64,000 nucleotides of DNA from Bacillota bacterium (GCA_021769885.1 JAETSA010000003.1:62001-126000), one strand, 5' to 3'; numbered from the stretch's first letter, positions 49,143 to 59,458 are shown. Notes: generated by a model from the sequence alone, not told the origin. Translations and numbers: made by a program.

Positions 49143-50132
49143 CTATCTTCTGAACATCAATTTCACATAGATTTTTTTAAGCAGAACACGGAGCTTGCCG
49201 TATAAAACCTGCACGTGAATGCGCAAAATCTGCTTGCTGGATAAAACCTTTGCCGCTTTACCCGCCTGCACGCATTTCTGCACCGCCGCACGGCAGTCAT
49301 TCATTGCCGTACGCATCGCGTAAAGATACAAAAGATTGGTACCGTTCTCCGTATCGCACGCCCTGAACATCGGAATAATCTCTTCACTGCTTTTGAGCGT
49401 GTCGTGAATTAAAAGGTCGCGGCGCGTTTTAGAGGTTTGGTTTTTATGCTGACGGTACATCGTGTTGTGCTGTGCATCGGAAACCAGCGAGAAGCCGTTC
49501 GCAAAAAATTTGTACCACATCAATGCGTCCTGATTATAACGCAGGGTTTCGTCAAAGCCGCCGCACTTTTGGAACGCCGCTTTCGGAATCAGCATACCAC
49601 AACCGTCCAACGTACCTTTTGTGAGCATTCTTGCGATGACAGCGTGCCCGTCGCAAATTTCCCCCGCCGGAAAGGTCTGCGGGATTTCCCGAATCGTTTC
49701 AGACTGTGCATTGATGAATTTGATGCCTGTAATGGCAATCAAGTCCTCGCGAAAATCAAATTTTTGAAGGATTCGGACGGATTCCGCAACCTTTTCGGGC
49801 TCGTATTTATCGTCGTGTGACAACCACGAAAAGTATTCACCCGTCATTTTTTCCAGCCCCAAATTGAGTGCCGAAGAAACACCGCCGTTCTCCTTGCAGT
49901 AATATTGGATTTTATCCCCGTAAGACAACACGAGGTTTTCCGTCGCGCCGCCGTCGGTCGAGCCATCGTTGACAACGATGATTTCTAAATTTTCATAGGT
50001 CTGCCCAAGCGCACTTTCAATTGCCTCACCGACATAGTCCGCACCGTTATATACCGGTACAATCACAGATACCTTCGGGCTTTGGGTTGCTGTTTCCTGA
50101 ATACACATATTTCTGCACCGCCTTTTCTGCAC
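49143..50132 (-). CDS. glycosyltransferase family 2
   Basis: KVSVIVPVYNGADYVGEAIESALGQTYENLEIIVVNDGSTDGGATENLV. Confidence 0.95.
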   Translation of the reverse strand: MQKRRCRNMCIQETATQSPKVSVIVPVYNGADYVGEAIESALGQTYENLEIIVVNDGSTDGGATENLVLSYGDKIQYYCKENGGVSSALNLGLEKMTGEYFSWLSHDDKYEPEKVAESVRILQKFDFREDLIAITGIKFINAQSETIREIPQTFPAGEICDGHAVIARMLTKGTLDGCGMLIPKAAFQKCGGFDETLRYNQDALMWYKFFANGFSLVSDAQHNTMYRQHKNQTSKTRRDLLIHDTLKSSEEIIPMFRACDTENGTNLLYLYAMRTAMNDCRAAVQKCVQAGKAAKVLSSKQILRIHVQVLYGKLRVLLKKIYVKLMFRR

Positions 50133-50144
50133 GTATACAAACGA

Positions 50145-51674
50145 TTAATTTAAAATCACTTTAAAATGCCATTGAATACGCGGAATGTAATATTTCACTG
50201 CCTCACGGTAATATGCCCTCGGGAATACCGCCGCAATAGACGCTTTTAAATTTCCGCTGTGGCTCGCCTTAAATAAAACCAAATCTCCGTTTTTGACATA
50301 TGCTTTCAGAGCTTTGTTCATATCCTTTTGACTGTCAAAGGTAAACACCGATAAATCCGCGCGCAGACCGTAACCCGACAGCGCCTTTTTCAGTTCTTCG
50401 CCGCAGGTAAACAATGCAGAAAATTCGGATTGATTGACAATATCTACAATTTCCGTATGCGTAGATGCAGTATAATCCCCTGCCTCGGCAACGTCGCCGA
50501 GCACTGCGATTCGCCTGCCGTTGATCGGAATCCTGTCTGCGGCCTGTACTGCCGAACGAATCGATTTGGCAACCGCATTGTAACAGTCGGCATAGATGAC
50601 CGTATTGCCCGACCTGTAAATATTCTGCCGAATCCCCGTGGTTCTGTAAGCCTCCAGCCCTCTCTGAATGTGATTATACGGCACGCCCGACACGACGCCT
50701 GCCGCAAAGGAGAGCAACGCCGTTGTCACATTGTGCTCGGCATACACATTATGCAGCACAACAGGATAGGCGTTTCCGGTTGCTTTTTCAAGCACGGTAA
50801 AATGCAAGCCCTCGTTATCCACAGTGATATCCGACGCGGAAAAGTCCGCTTCCTTACTTTTTACGGAAACAAACACAACTTTTCTGTCCTGAATCAAATC
50901 GGCTGTGGTATCCTCATCTAAGCTCATAATGCAAACGCCGTCCGGACGCATATACTTTGTAACGGAACGAAATTCGTTAAGGATATTTTCTGCACTTCCG
51001 TAAAACTCAATATGCGATTTATCAATCGCCGTAAAAACGACAATATCGGGCTTCGCAATCTTGGACATCTGCGAAATCAGACCCGGCGTATCCTCACTGA
51101 GTTCCGCAATATAGTGCTGTGCAGATGTAGGGATATGCTGGCAAATTGAACCGACGCTGTCTAAAATATTGTCGTTGCCCGCGTCACACAGCGTATGGAA
51201 ATCCTGCCTGTAGACTGCCTCTATCATCTTTTTGGTTGTGGTTTTGCCGATACTTCCTGCAATGACAGTTGTTTTGACAGCGGACATATCGCGGTAAATA
51301 CTGCATAAATCCGCATAGGCAGCCGCCGTGTTTTCCACGAGGATACACGGTACACCGTCAATCGGGTGATCCGTCACACATACCAACGCACCCTCTGCCA
51401 TAGCTTGTTTCATCACAGCGTCCGTATCCTCATACAGCTGCACGCAAATGCAGTTTTCGGTGAATCGGTCGCCGTAGCGACAAACATAGGACACGGTTCT
51501 GCCCAATTTGCTTTGCACCGATGTGTCAAAGGCATTTGTATTTAAACCGATTTTTTCACAGAGCTGTTGTAAGGTGAAAAATGCCGACGGGTTTTTCTTT
51601 TGCTTTTTGCGGTAGGCACGATTTCCTAGAGTGTGCGTAACCGATTTTAAAATTTGGCGAACCTTTTGACTCAT
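50145..51674 (-). CDS. Mur ligase family protein (MurF-like)
   Basis: P-loop VIAGSIGKTTTKKMIEAVYRQ; DCYNAVAKSIRSAVQA; RRIAVLGDVAEAGDYTASTHTEIVDIV; DLVLFKASHSGNLKASIAAVF. These match the MurF layout. Confidence 0.87.
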   Translation of the reverse strand: MSQKVRQILKSVTHTLGNRAYRKKQKKNPSAFFTLQQLCEKIGLNTNAFDTSVQSKLGRTVSYVCRYGDRFTENCICVQLYEDTDAVMKQAMAEGALVCVTDHPIDGVPCILVENTAAAYADLCSIYRDMSAVKTTVIAGSIGKTTTKKMIEAVYRQDFHTLCDAGNDNILDSVGSICQHIPTSAQHYIAELSEDTPGLISQMSKIAKPDIVVFTAIDKSHIEFYGSAENILNEFRSVTKYMRPDGVCIMSLDEDTTADLIQDRKVVFVSVKSKEADFSASDITVDNEGLHFTVLEKATGNAYPVVLHNVYAEHNVTTALLSFAAGVVSGVPYNHIQRGLEAYRTTGIRQNIYRSGNTVIYADCYNAVAKSIRSAVQAADRIPINGRRIAVLGDVAEAGDYTASTHTEIVDIVNQSEFSALFTCGEELKKALSGYGLRADLSVFTFDSQKDMNKALKAYVKNGDLVLFKASHSGNLKASIAAVFPRAYYREAVKYYIPRIQWHFKVILN

Positions 51675-51689
51675 AGATAACCTATCTCC

Positions 51690-52247
51690 TTATCTCTGTG
51701 CAATCGAAATATATGTATTTTCCCGTTTCTGTACGAGCACCGTGTTGTCGGGGATGTCGCCCGTGACCACACAGCCCGCGCCGATGACGCAGTTCTTTCC
51801 AATCTGCGTACCGCGTAAAATAACGGTATTTGCGCCAACCCAGCTGTTTTCACCGATATGTACGGGACTCTTTTTGTATTCGCCCGCTTTTAAGCCGCCT
51901 TCTGCGCGAAAATCGTGGTCGTGGTCGTACACAAGCACATTCGGTCCGAACTCCACACCGTTTTCAATCTCGATTTTATCGCGGCAGGTAATGCGGCAGC
52001 CGTTGTTGAAGCGGCAGTTGTCGCCGATTGTCAATTCCCCGCCGGTCACGGAAAGACGGGAACCGGAGTGCATACGCACTTTATTTCCAAGACGCAGTTT
52101 TCCTTTTTTTTCAAGAATCACAACCACATTCGGGGACAGCCGCTCTATACAGTGAAAATACAGGGTATTCCAATGAAACAGCTTTAAAAAGCAAAATTTT
52201 ACAAAGGTAAATAAAATCGAAATAATATTGCCTAAGGTTCGGCGCAT
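51690..52247 (-). CDS. left-handed beta-helix (hexapeptide) acyltransferase
   Basis: Hexapeptide repeats and NSWVGANTVILRGTQIGKNCVIGAGCVVTGDIPDNTV. Confidence 0.92.
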   Translation of the reverse strand: MRRTLGNIISILFTFVKFCFLKLFHWNTLYFHCIERLSPNVVVILEKKGKLRLGNKVRMHSGSRLSVTGGELTIGDNCRFNNGCRITCRDKIEIENGVEFGPNVLVYDHDHDFRAEGGLKAGEYKKSPVHIGENSWVGANTVILRGTQIGKNCVIGAGCVVTGDIPDNTVLVQKRENTYISIAQR

Positions 52248-52275
52248 AAATTATGCCTCTTTTCTTTTTTCGGTC

Positions 52276-53883
52276 TCAGCGATGAAACATCGTGCGGTAA
52301 CAGTAATACGCTTTTTCCAGCAAAATACGGTAAGACTTAAAGTAATTGTTCTTCACGTGGACGCCCATATCATAAATATCCTTGTTCGCTACACGGATAA
52401 TGTCATTGTGCGCTTTGTCGGATTTTCTGTATTCGCGCGGCATAGAGAACATCAAATCGATAAGCTTTCGGTTGTTAAACGGGAACGTTACGCGGTGGCA
52501 GATATCCAAGGATTGGGATACAAGCATACCCCAGCTGCTCATACGCACCTCCCAATAGTACAAATCCGTATGCTCAAAATTAAACTTCGGCGCTTTCAAA
52601 TCATATTCTTCCATAAAGGCTTTATAGATTTTATCGGTCTTATGTAAAAGAGCGGGCGAGCCGAAAAATCTGGTTTGAAAAATGCTGAAGTGACGCGGGG
52701 TCAAAGTTTCGGGCATTTTCAAATCGTATTTGCGCTCAAAAAATACGCGGACGATTTCCGAGCTCCACGATTTGATTTCCGTATCGAAATCGTGCAGGCG
52801 GTACAAATAGATGTGCTTGCGCACCTCGTGGTCTGCAAGCCCGCGCACATAGCCGTAGGAGTGCACAATCAGTGCCTTTAAGTCGTCGAAATCCTCAATT
52901 TCTTCGTTCTGCTGCGGAATCGGATAAATGGTATGCTCCACACCGATTTTCTCGCAAATCTCGTGCGCCGCCAAGGAATCCGTAATTTCCGTATCCTTCG
53001 ACTGGAAGCTGAAATAGCCGAATTTATCATACAAGCCGTTGGCGCAGGCAAGTGTGGTTTTGCTGTCCGTACCGCCGGAAAGCGAAATAACGGGACGCTC
53101 CCATTTTTCAGACGCCAATTCTAAATTTTTATGTAAAATTTCATACGCCTGCTGTACAGCCGCCTCGTATTCCGCATCGGTCTTGCATTCTGCATGCGGC
53201 GCAGTCGGGTAAAAACGGTGTACCGAGAATTGGCGGTTGCTGTCGCACTGCAAATACAGATTTGCCCCGAGACGGCGCAGTTCTTTAAACGGAGACAGAT
53301 TGCCCGGCAAATAACGGTTGCCGATGTTGTAAAAACGATTGGAAACCAGCTTTTCAATAAACGAATCCATTTGAAGCCCGTAAATATCCGCCGCCATTTG
53401 CGGGTGCGAAAGGAAGCAAAGCTTGCCGTTTACCTCCCCAAAATATACGGCTTTGACGCCGGCGCAGTCCTGTGCGGCAATCACCTCGCCGCCGTCCAAC
53501 ACATAAATCGCGAAAATCCCCGTCCACTCGTTTACGGCTTCAAAGAACGCTTCGCGGCTTTTTTCATATGCCGCACCGCACTGCCGAAGCAGTTCTTCTT
53601 CTTTGTACACACCGTTAAAGGGATTGTATGCGTGCCCGACCAAAAAGAACGCTTTGTCTCCCTGCGTATACAAATGCTTATCCTGATCCTTATGCACAAA
53701 CGCCGTAAACTGCGCGTTCAGCTGTACACGCGTCCAATTCCCGTAAAAAGGATACTGCGTTTCGTCGAGTGCCGCGTCCTCGGTAATCATATAGCCGCGC
53801 GAAAACAGGCATTCTCTGTATTGCGGCTTGCGCTCTAAAATTTTCTTTACGGATTCTGCATTACCCGTTACCACTGATTCCAT
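52276..53883 (-). CDS. asparagine-synthase-related protein lacking the N-terminal catalytic Cys
   Basis: PP-loop PVISLSGGTDSKTTLACANGL. The N-terminus MESVVTGNAESVKK has no Met-Cys glutaminase nucleophile. GNRYLPGNLSPFKELRRLGANLYL resembles AsnB linker regions. Confidence 0.85.
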   Translation of the reverse strand: MESVVTGNAESVKKILERKPQYRECLFSRGYMITEDAALDETQYPFYGNWTRVQLNAQFTAFVHKDQDKHLYTQGDKAFFLVGHAYNPFNGVYKEEELLRQCGAAYEKSREAFFEAVNEWTGIFAIYVLDGGEVIAAQDCAGVKAVYFGEVNGKLCFLSHPQMAADIYGLQMDSFIEKLVSNRFYNIGNRYLPGNLSPFKELRRLGANLYLQCDSNRQFSVHRFYPTAPHAECKTDAEYEAAVQQAYEILHKNLELASEKWERPVISLSGGTDSKTTLACANGLYDKFGYFSFQSKDTEITDSLAAHEICEKIGVEHTIYPIPQQNEEIEDFDDLKALIVHSYGYVRGLADHEVRKHIYLYRLHDFDTEIKSWSSEIVRVFFERKYDLKMPETLTPRHFSIFQTRFFGSPALLHKTDKIYKAFMEEYDLKAPKFNFEHTDLYYWEVRMSSWGMLVSQSLDICHRVTFPFNNRKLIDLMFSMPREYRKSDKAHNDIIRVANKDIYDMGVHVKNNYFKSYRILLEKAYYCYRTMFHR

Positions 53884-53913
53884 AATTGCCTCCTGATACA
53901 GTAAAAAGAAAAA

Positions 53914-55047
53914 TCAAAATTTTGCGCCGTCGGCGCTTTTGCAAATATGCACGGAAAAACTTTCGCGCAGATGCGGGAAAGCCTGTAAATACCGTTCACG
54001 CACGGTTTCGGTGATTTCTTCGCGGTATGCAGGGTCAATCAGTGCCATAGAACAGCCCTTGAAGCCCGCACCGCTGAAGCGTCCGCCGTAAATGCCGACG
54101 GTGTCGTGCATAATTTCATACAATTTGATAAGCTCGGGCGAACCTGTTTCGTAATTTTCAATAGAGGACAGTCCGCTTTCGAAAATCAACTGCCCGAAAC
54201 GGTTAATATCGCCGTTTTTCCAAGCTTCTGCGCCCTGCTCTACGCGGCGAAATTCCGTATAAAAATGCTCCGCACGCTTTTGAAACGGCAGCGGCAGACG
54301 GTCTTTGTACTGCAAATAGACCTCATACGGCACATTTCGAAGCCGTGCTTCCTCAAATTTTCCGTATTCCATACCTGCATATGCCATTAAAGCGTAGGCG
54401 GCGGATTTCATTTCGTCCACGCGCATATTGAATTTACTGCCCACAAGCGTCCTCGACAGTCCGCTGAAGAAAACCGCAATTTCATAAGGCGGCATCTTCT
54501 CATTTTGCGGGATGCGCACAAAAGAGCCGTCTAAGGTGTCGAGATACAGCAGATGGTCCTTTTGGCTGTAGACCTCGCACGACTGGTCGAGCGAGCCGCA
54601 TTTCACACCGACAAAGGTATTCTCCGAGAGCAAAGCCAAACGAATCATTTCGCTTTTTTCCAACGTAATCTCATTCGCTTCGCACAGCGCGGAAAGGAAT
54701 GCAATAATCACCGCCGCGGAAGAAGAAAGCCCGCCGATGGGCAGTTCCCCTTCAATTACCCCATCCAAGCCGCAACGCAAGGTGTATTTTTCAGACAGCA
54801 CCAAAGCCGCGCCGCGTATGTAATCCGCCCAGTCGCCCGCCTTTTGGAGCATTGGGCTGTTCAGCGGGAACTGCACCGCATCGGGGAAATTCCGACTCTC
54901 CATACGCACAGTAGGCTCTGTGCTGACCGTATAGGTAATTCGCACGCCCTTGTCAATTGCAAAGCCCGTAATTTTGCCGAATTGGTGGTCACTGTGTGCG
55001 CCCAACGGGCAAATGCGGTACGGGCAGTATGCCGTTTTCTGAACCAT
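53914..55047 (-). CDS. GHMP kinase, galactokinase/galacturonokinase-like
   Basis: APYRICPLGAHSDHQ-like motif (CPYRICPLGAHSDHQFG), GLSSSAAVIIAFLSAL, SGLSSIENYETGSPELIKLYEI...GIYGGRFSGAGFKGCSMALID. Confidence 0.87.
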   Translation of the reverse strand: MVQKTAYCPYRICPLGAHSDHQFGKITGFAIDKGVRITYTVSTEPTVRMESRNFPDAVQFPLNSPMLQKAGDWADYIRGAALVLSEKYTLRCGLDGVIEGELPIGGLSSSAAVIIAFLSALCEANEITLEKSEMIRLALLSENTFVGVKCGSLDQSCEVYSQKDHLLYLDTLDGSFVRIPQNEKMPPYEIAVFFSGLSRTLVGSKFNMRVDEMKSAAYALMAYAGMEYGKFEEARLRNVPYEVYLQYKDRLPLPFQKRAEHFYTEFRRVEQGAEAWKNGDINRFGQLIFESGLSSIENYETGSPELIKLYEIMHDTVGIYGGRFSGAGFKGCSMALIDPAYREEITETVRERYLQAFPHLRESFSVHICKSADGAKF

Positions 55048-55084
55048 CTTTCTCCCCCAGGTTACGGCTTTTGCCGTTTTTTAA

Positions 55085-56269
55085 TCAATCTCTGAAATAC
55101 AAATCTCTTGTATATACTTTTTCCGAAACATCCGCGATATCCTCGTGATAGCGATTGGCAAGAATCACATCGCTTACACGTTTAAATTCGTCGAGATCAC
55201 GAATCACGCGGCTGTTAAAAAAGCGTTCTTCTTGAAGGGTCGGCTCATAAACCACCACTTCAATGCCCTTTGCCTTGATGCGCTTCATCACGCCCTGAAT
55301 CGCGGACTGACGGAAATTGTCACTGTCCGCCTTCATCGTCAGGCGATACACGCCGACCACGTTCGGATGCTTTTCAATAATGCGGTCTGCAATAAAATCC
55401 TTGCGCGTGCGGTTCGCATCCACAATCGCGGAAATGATGTTGTTCGGAATGTCGTTGTAATTCGCAAGCAGCTGCTTGGTATCCTTCGGCAGGCAGTACC
55501 CGCCGTAGCCGAAGGACGGATTGTTATAATGCGTGCCGATGCGCGGGTCAAGCCCGACGCCCTCAATAATCGACTGCGTGCGAAGTCCGCGCATCTCCGC
55601 GTAGGTATCCAGCTCATTAAAATACGCCACGCGCAGCGCCAAATAGGTATTGGCGAACAGCTTGACCGCTTCCGCTTCGGTGGACTGCATCAACAGTGTG
55701 GTCACATTTTCGTCCTCTGCCGCATCCTTTAACATAGAAATAAAGGTTTCTGCCGCCGCCTGCATTTTCGGGGAATCCCCTGCCACACCCGCAATAATGC
55801 GGCTGGGGTGGAGATTGTCATACAGCGCCTTGCCCTCGCGCAAAAACTCAGGCGAGAAAAATATATTTTCACAGCCGTATTTTCCGCAAACCGATTTGGT
55901 ATATCCGACAGGCACGGTGGATTTGATGACCATAACCGCTGACGGGTTGATTTCCAGCACCGATTCGATAACCGACTCTACAGATGAGGTATCAAAATAG
56001 CTTTTTTCGGGGTCATAATTGGTCGGCGTGGCGATAATCACGAAATCTGCATCTTGAAACGCCGTGCGATTGTCCGTCGTCGCGGTCAAATGCAAGGTCT
56101 TTTCACGCAGATATGCGGAAATTTCTTTGTCTACAATCGGGGAAATCCGATTGTTCAGCATTTCCACACGCGCAGGAACAATATCTAACGCCGTTACTTC
56201 GTGCGTCTGCGAAAGCAGTACTGCATTGGAAAGCCCGACATACCCGATACCCGCCACAGCAATTTTCAT
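55085..56269 (-). CDS. nucleotide-sugar (UDP-glucose) 6-dehydrogenase
   Basis: [39 protein letters not shown]...[25 protein letters not shown]...[22 protein letters not shown]. Confidence 0.95.
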   Translation of the reverse strand: MKIAVAGIGYVGLSNAVLLSQTHEVTALDIVPARVEMLNNRISPIVDKEISAYLREKTLHLTATTDNRTAFQDADFVIIATPTNYDPEKSYFDTSSVESVIESVLEINPSAVMVIKSTVPVGYTKSVCGKYGCENIFFSPEFLREGKALYDNLHPSRIIAGVAGDSPKMQAAAETFISMLKDAAEDENVTTLLMQSTEAEAVKLFANTYLALRVAYFNELDTYAEMRGLRTQSIIEGVGLDPRIGTHYNNPSFGYGGYCLPKDTKQLLANYNDIPNNIISAIVDANRTRKDFIADRIIEKHPNVVGVYRLTMKADSDNFRQSAIQGVMKRIKAKGIEVVVYEPTLQEERFFNSRVIRDLDEFKRVSDVILANRYHEDIADVSEKVYTRDLYFRD

Positions 56270-56313
56270 TTCTATGCCCCATTTCGTTTTTTAATCACGC
56301 GATTTTGATTTTG

Positions 56314-56364
56314 GTAGGGGCGCGCATTGTGCGCCCGCGGGTCGTCAAGGATGCCGACCCCTAC
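56314..56364. repeat. intergenic palindromic GTAGGG-type composite repeat inside the polysaccharide locus
   Basis: GTAGGGGCGCGCATTGTGCGCCCGCGGGTCGTCAAGGATGCCGACCCCTAC. Confidence 0.85.
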
Positions 56365-56381
56365 AACCGTATTGCGAAAAT

Positions 56382-57422
56382 TTATTTCGTCATATAAAAC
56401 GCCTTGTACCACTCCGCAAATCGGCGCAAGCCCTCGCGCAGCGGCGTGTTCGGACGGAAGCCGAAATCACGCTCTAAGGGGGTGATGTCCGCATAGGTCA
56501 CGGGTACGTCGCCCGGCTGCATCGGTACTAACTTTTTATGTGCTTCAAAGTCATACTCTTCGGGAAGTACACCTGCGCGAACCAGCTCCTGCTGTAAAAT
56601 GTCCACAAATTCCAGCAGGTTTTCGGGATGGCTGTTGCCGATGTTATATACGCGGTACGGCGGCACGGGCAGTCCGTCCTCGCCGTTCTTCTTTTCGGGG
56701 GGCGCGAGCATCACACGGTACACGCCTTCCACGATATCGTCAATATAGGTAAAATCGCGCTTGCAGTTGCCGTAGTTGAAAATCTCAATCGTTTTGCCCG
56801 CAAGTAGCTTGTCTGTGAAGCCGAAATACGCCATATCGGGTCTGCCGCACGGACCGTAGACCGTGAAAAACCGCAAGCCCGTTGCGGGAATATTGTAAAG
56901 CTTGCTGTAGGCGTGCGCCATCAGCTCGTTGGATTTTTTGGTCGCCGCATAGAGGCTGACGGGATTGTCCACCTTGTCGTCGGTAGAATACGGCACCTTT
57001 TTGTTGGAGCCGTACACCGACGAGCTGGACGCATATACCAAATGTTCCACAGGATAATGACGGCAGGCTTCCAATATATTATAAAAACCAATCAGATTGG
57101 ACTGCACATAGGCGTCGGGATTCTGAATGGAATACCGCACGCCTGCCTGCGCCGCCAAATTCACGACAATGGAAAACTGCTCCGCTTCGAACAGCGACTC
57201 GATTTGCGCTTTGTCGGAAATATCGCCGCGCACAAAACGGAAATTCCCGAATCCGCTGAGACGTGACAGACGTTCTTCTTTCAGCCGCACATCGTAATAA
57301 GCATTCATATTGTCTATGCCGACAACCTCTGCGCCCTCTTTTAAAAGCCGTTCAGCCAAATTCGCGCCGATGAAGCCCGCCGCGCCCGTTACCAGTATTT
57401 TGCGCCCGTTTACCTCGGTCAT
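56382..57422 (-). CDS. NAD-dependent epimerase (UDP-glucuronate 4-epimerase-like)
   Basis: KILVTGAAGFIGANLAERLLKEGAEVVGIDNMNAYYDVRLKEERL...YASSSSVYGSNKKVPYSTDDKVDNPVSLYAATKKSNELMAHAYSKLYNIPATGLRFFTVYGPCGRPDMA. Confidence 0.93.
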   Translation of the reverse strand: MTEVNGRKILVTGAAGFIGANLAERLLKEGAEVVGIDNMNAYYDVRLKEERLSRLSGFGNFRFVRGDISDKAQIESLFEAEQFSIVVNLAAQAGVRYSIQNPDAYVQSNLIGFYNILEACRHYPVEHLVYASSSSVYGSNKKVPYSTDDKVDNPVSLYAATKKSNELMAHAYSKLYNIPATGLRFFTVYGPCGRPDMAYFGFTDKLLAGKTIEIFNYGNCKRDFTYIDDIVEGVYRVMLAPPEKKNGEDGLPVPPYRVYNIGNSHPENLLEFVDILQQELVRAGVLPEEYDFEAHKKLVPMQPGDVPVTYADITPLERDFGFRPNTPLREGLRRFAEWYKAFYMTK

Positions 57423-57438
57423 TCGTTGTTACTCCTTT

Positions 57439-58539
57439 TTATGCCGTATATTCTGCGGCAGTGTCTAAATATTTTCGCACTACGATGTTGCGGTCAAATT
57501 CACGCTCGACCTTTTCGCGCCCGCGTTTGCCCATTTCTTCACGTTCTGTGGGGGTGAGCTGAAGGAATTGCTCGGTTTTTTCTATCAAATCGGCACTGTC
57601 GCGTTCGCGGACAATAAAGCCCGTCACGCCGTCGTCAATCGCTTCCCGACAGCCGAAACGGTCGGTCGAAATAATCGGTCTGCCGCTCGCCGCACTCTCC
57701 AAAAGGACGTTCGACATCCCCTCGGGGTAAAAGGTCGGGTGAATCACGCAGTGGAAATTCGCAATTTCTTTGCGCACATCGTTCGACAGCCCGTGAAATA
57801 CAAGCACGCCCTCGCGGTCTAATTCGCGCATCCGCTCCTCATATTCCGCTTCGCCGAAACCGACCACGTGGAAGCGCGTGTTCGGGTATTTTTCCCGAAC
57901 GGCTTTGGCGGTATCTATATATTGCTCAATACCTTTTTCCTTCATAATGCGGGAAACAAATCCAAATTCTACCGTATCGCCCGCAGGATACGGCAAAAGC
58001 GTGAATTTTGTGAGATTCACGCCCGAACCCGGCAGAGAATCGTGCTTGCCGCGCGCGATTTTATGCGTCTCAAAAAACCGACGGTTCTCATCATTTTGGA
58101 AAAAAACCTTTTTTACCTTGCGAAGCCCCAATTTATAGAGGAACAGCGTCAGCTTCTGCATCAGTCCGCCGTTTTCGACCGCCGTGCCGAGCCCCGTGAT
58201 GTTCGCAACATACGGCACGCCGCAAAGCGCACTCGCCATACCGCCGTAAATATTCGGCTTGATGGTATAGGTCAGTACCAAATCGGGCTTCGTTTCGCGA
58301 ATCAGCTTTCTGTATTGGAGCATCAGCTTAAAGTCCTCCAACGGATTCGTGCCGTGCCGTGCCACATCGGTTTTTATAACCTGTGCGCCGACCGCCTCAA
58401 TTTCCCCGAGTCTGTCCCCCTCCGGCACGGAAACATAGACCTGATAGCCCGCCTGCACCAAAGCCGCAACCACTTCCAGTCGGAAATTGATGACCGTTGT
58501 CTGCTTATTGACCAAAATCAAAATGGTTTTCTCACTCAT
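57439..58539 (-). CDS. glycosyltransferase family 4
   Basis: KQTTVINFRLEVVAALVQAGYQVYVSVPEGDR...VLTYTIKPNIYGGMAS...YPEGMSNVLLESAASGRPIISTDRFGCREAIDDGVTGF. Confidence 0.94.
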   Translation of the reverse strand: MSEKTILILVNKQTTVINFRLEVVAALVQAGYQVYVSVPEGDRLGEIEAVGAQVIKTDVARHGTNPLEDFKLMLQYRKLIRETKPDLVLTYTIKPNIYGGMASALCGVPYVANITGLGTAVENGGLMQKLTLFLYKLGLRKVKKVFFQNDENRRFFETHKIARGKHDSLPGSGVNLTKFTLLPYPAGDTVEFGFVSRIMKEKGIEQYIDTAKAVREKYPNTRFHVVGFGEAEYEERMRELDREGVLVFHGLSNDVRKEIANFHCVIHPTFYPEGMSNVLLESAASGRPIISTDRFGCREAIDDGVTGFIVRERDSADLIEKTEQFLQLTPTEREEMGKRGREKVEREFDRNIVVRKYLDTAAEYTA

Positions 58540-59456
58540 ACTTGACGCTCCGAAGCGATAAACGCTTTTAAATTCTCATAAATACATTGGAACAGCCGTT
58601 CGCTGTTTTTGGGCGAAACAAAGGAGTTGTGCGGCGTAATCAGCACATTTTCCATATTCCACAAAGGACTTTCCTGCGGCAGGGGTTCGGATTCGAATAC
58701 ATCCAGCACCGCACCGCCGAGTGTCCCGTCTGCCAAAGCACGAATCAAATCCGCCTCACGTACCACCGCGCCGCGTGCAAGATTCACTAAGATTGCACCG
58801 TCTTTGCAATTTCGAAGCAAGTCTGCGCTGAACATACCGCGTGTCTCCTCGGTAAGCGGTAAGGTCAGTACCACAACATCCGCCGCCGCGAGTGCCGCGG
58901 GAAGCTGTTCCATCGGATAATACGCATCGTAGCAGTCCGCCGAAGGTCTGCAAATATCCGCCGCCGACACGCGCATACCGAACGCCTGGAATCGCTTGGC
59001 GCATTCCGTGCCGACCGAGCCGCAACCGACAATCAGCACGTTGTCACCCGACAGTTCCCGCACGGCTCTGTCTTTTTGCCAAAGCCGTTTTTCCTGATTT
59101 TTTAAAAACTGCGGCAGGTGCTTATAAAGTGCCGACACACCGCTGACGGCAAATTCTGCCATCGGCACACTGTAAACGCCACGTGCATTGCAAAGACGAA
59201 TGCCGTGTTCTTTTATATAGTCCGTCGGCATTCTGTCAAGCCCCGCGCTGGTCGCCTGCACAAACCGCAAATTTCGAAAATCCCGAATATCATTTTGCAA
59301 AAACAGACCGTTGCATACGACCGCCTCAAATTCGGACACATCCAAACCGAGCTTTTCACGTTCCTCCTGCACAAAGGCGATTTCTGCACCGAGGGCTTTT
59401 AATTGTTCTTTTTGCGCATCGGTATAACTGAACGCACCCGTTAAAAGCAACTGCAT
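58536..59456 (-). CDS. D-isomer-specific 2-hydroxyacid dehydrogenase family protein
   Basis: VLIVGCGSVGTECAKRFQAFGMRVSAADI...LTLPLTEETRGMFSADLLRNCKDGAILVNLARGAVVREADLIRAL...VLDVFESEPLP. Confidence 0.92.
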   Translation of the reverse strand: MQLLLTGAFSYTDAQKEQLKALGAEIAFVQEEREKLGLDVSEFEAVVCNGLFLQNDIRDFRNLRFVQATSAGLDRMPTDYIKEHGIRLCNARGVYSVPMAEFAVSGVSALYKHLPQFLKNQEKRLWQKDRAVRELSGDNVLIVGCGSVGTECAKRFQAFGMRVSAADICRPSADCYDAYYPMEQLPAALAAADVVVLTLPLTEETRGMFSADLLRNCKDGAILVNLARGAVVREADLIRALADGTLGGAVLDVFESEPLPQESPLWNMENVLITPHNSFVSPKNSERLFQCIYENLKAFIASERQV

Positions 59457-59458
59457 TT

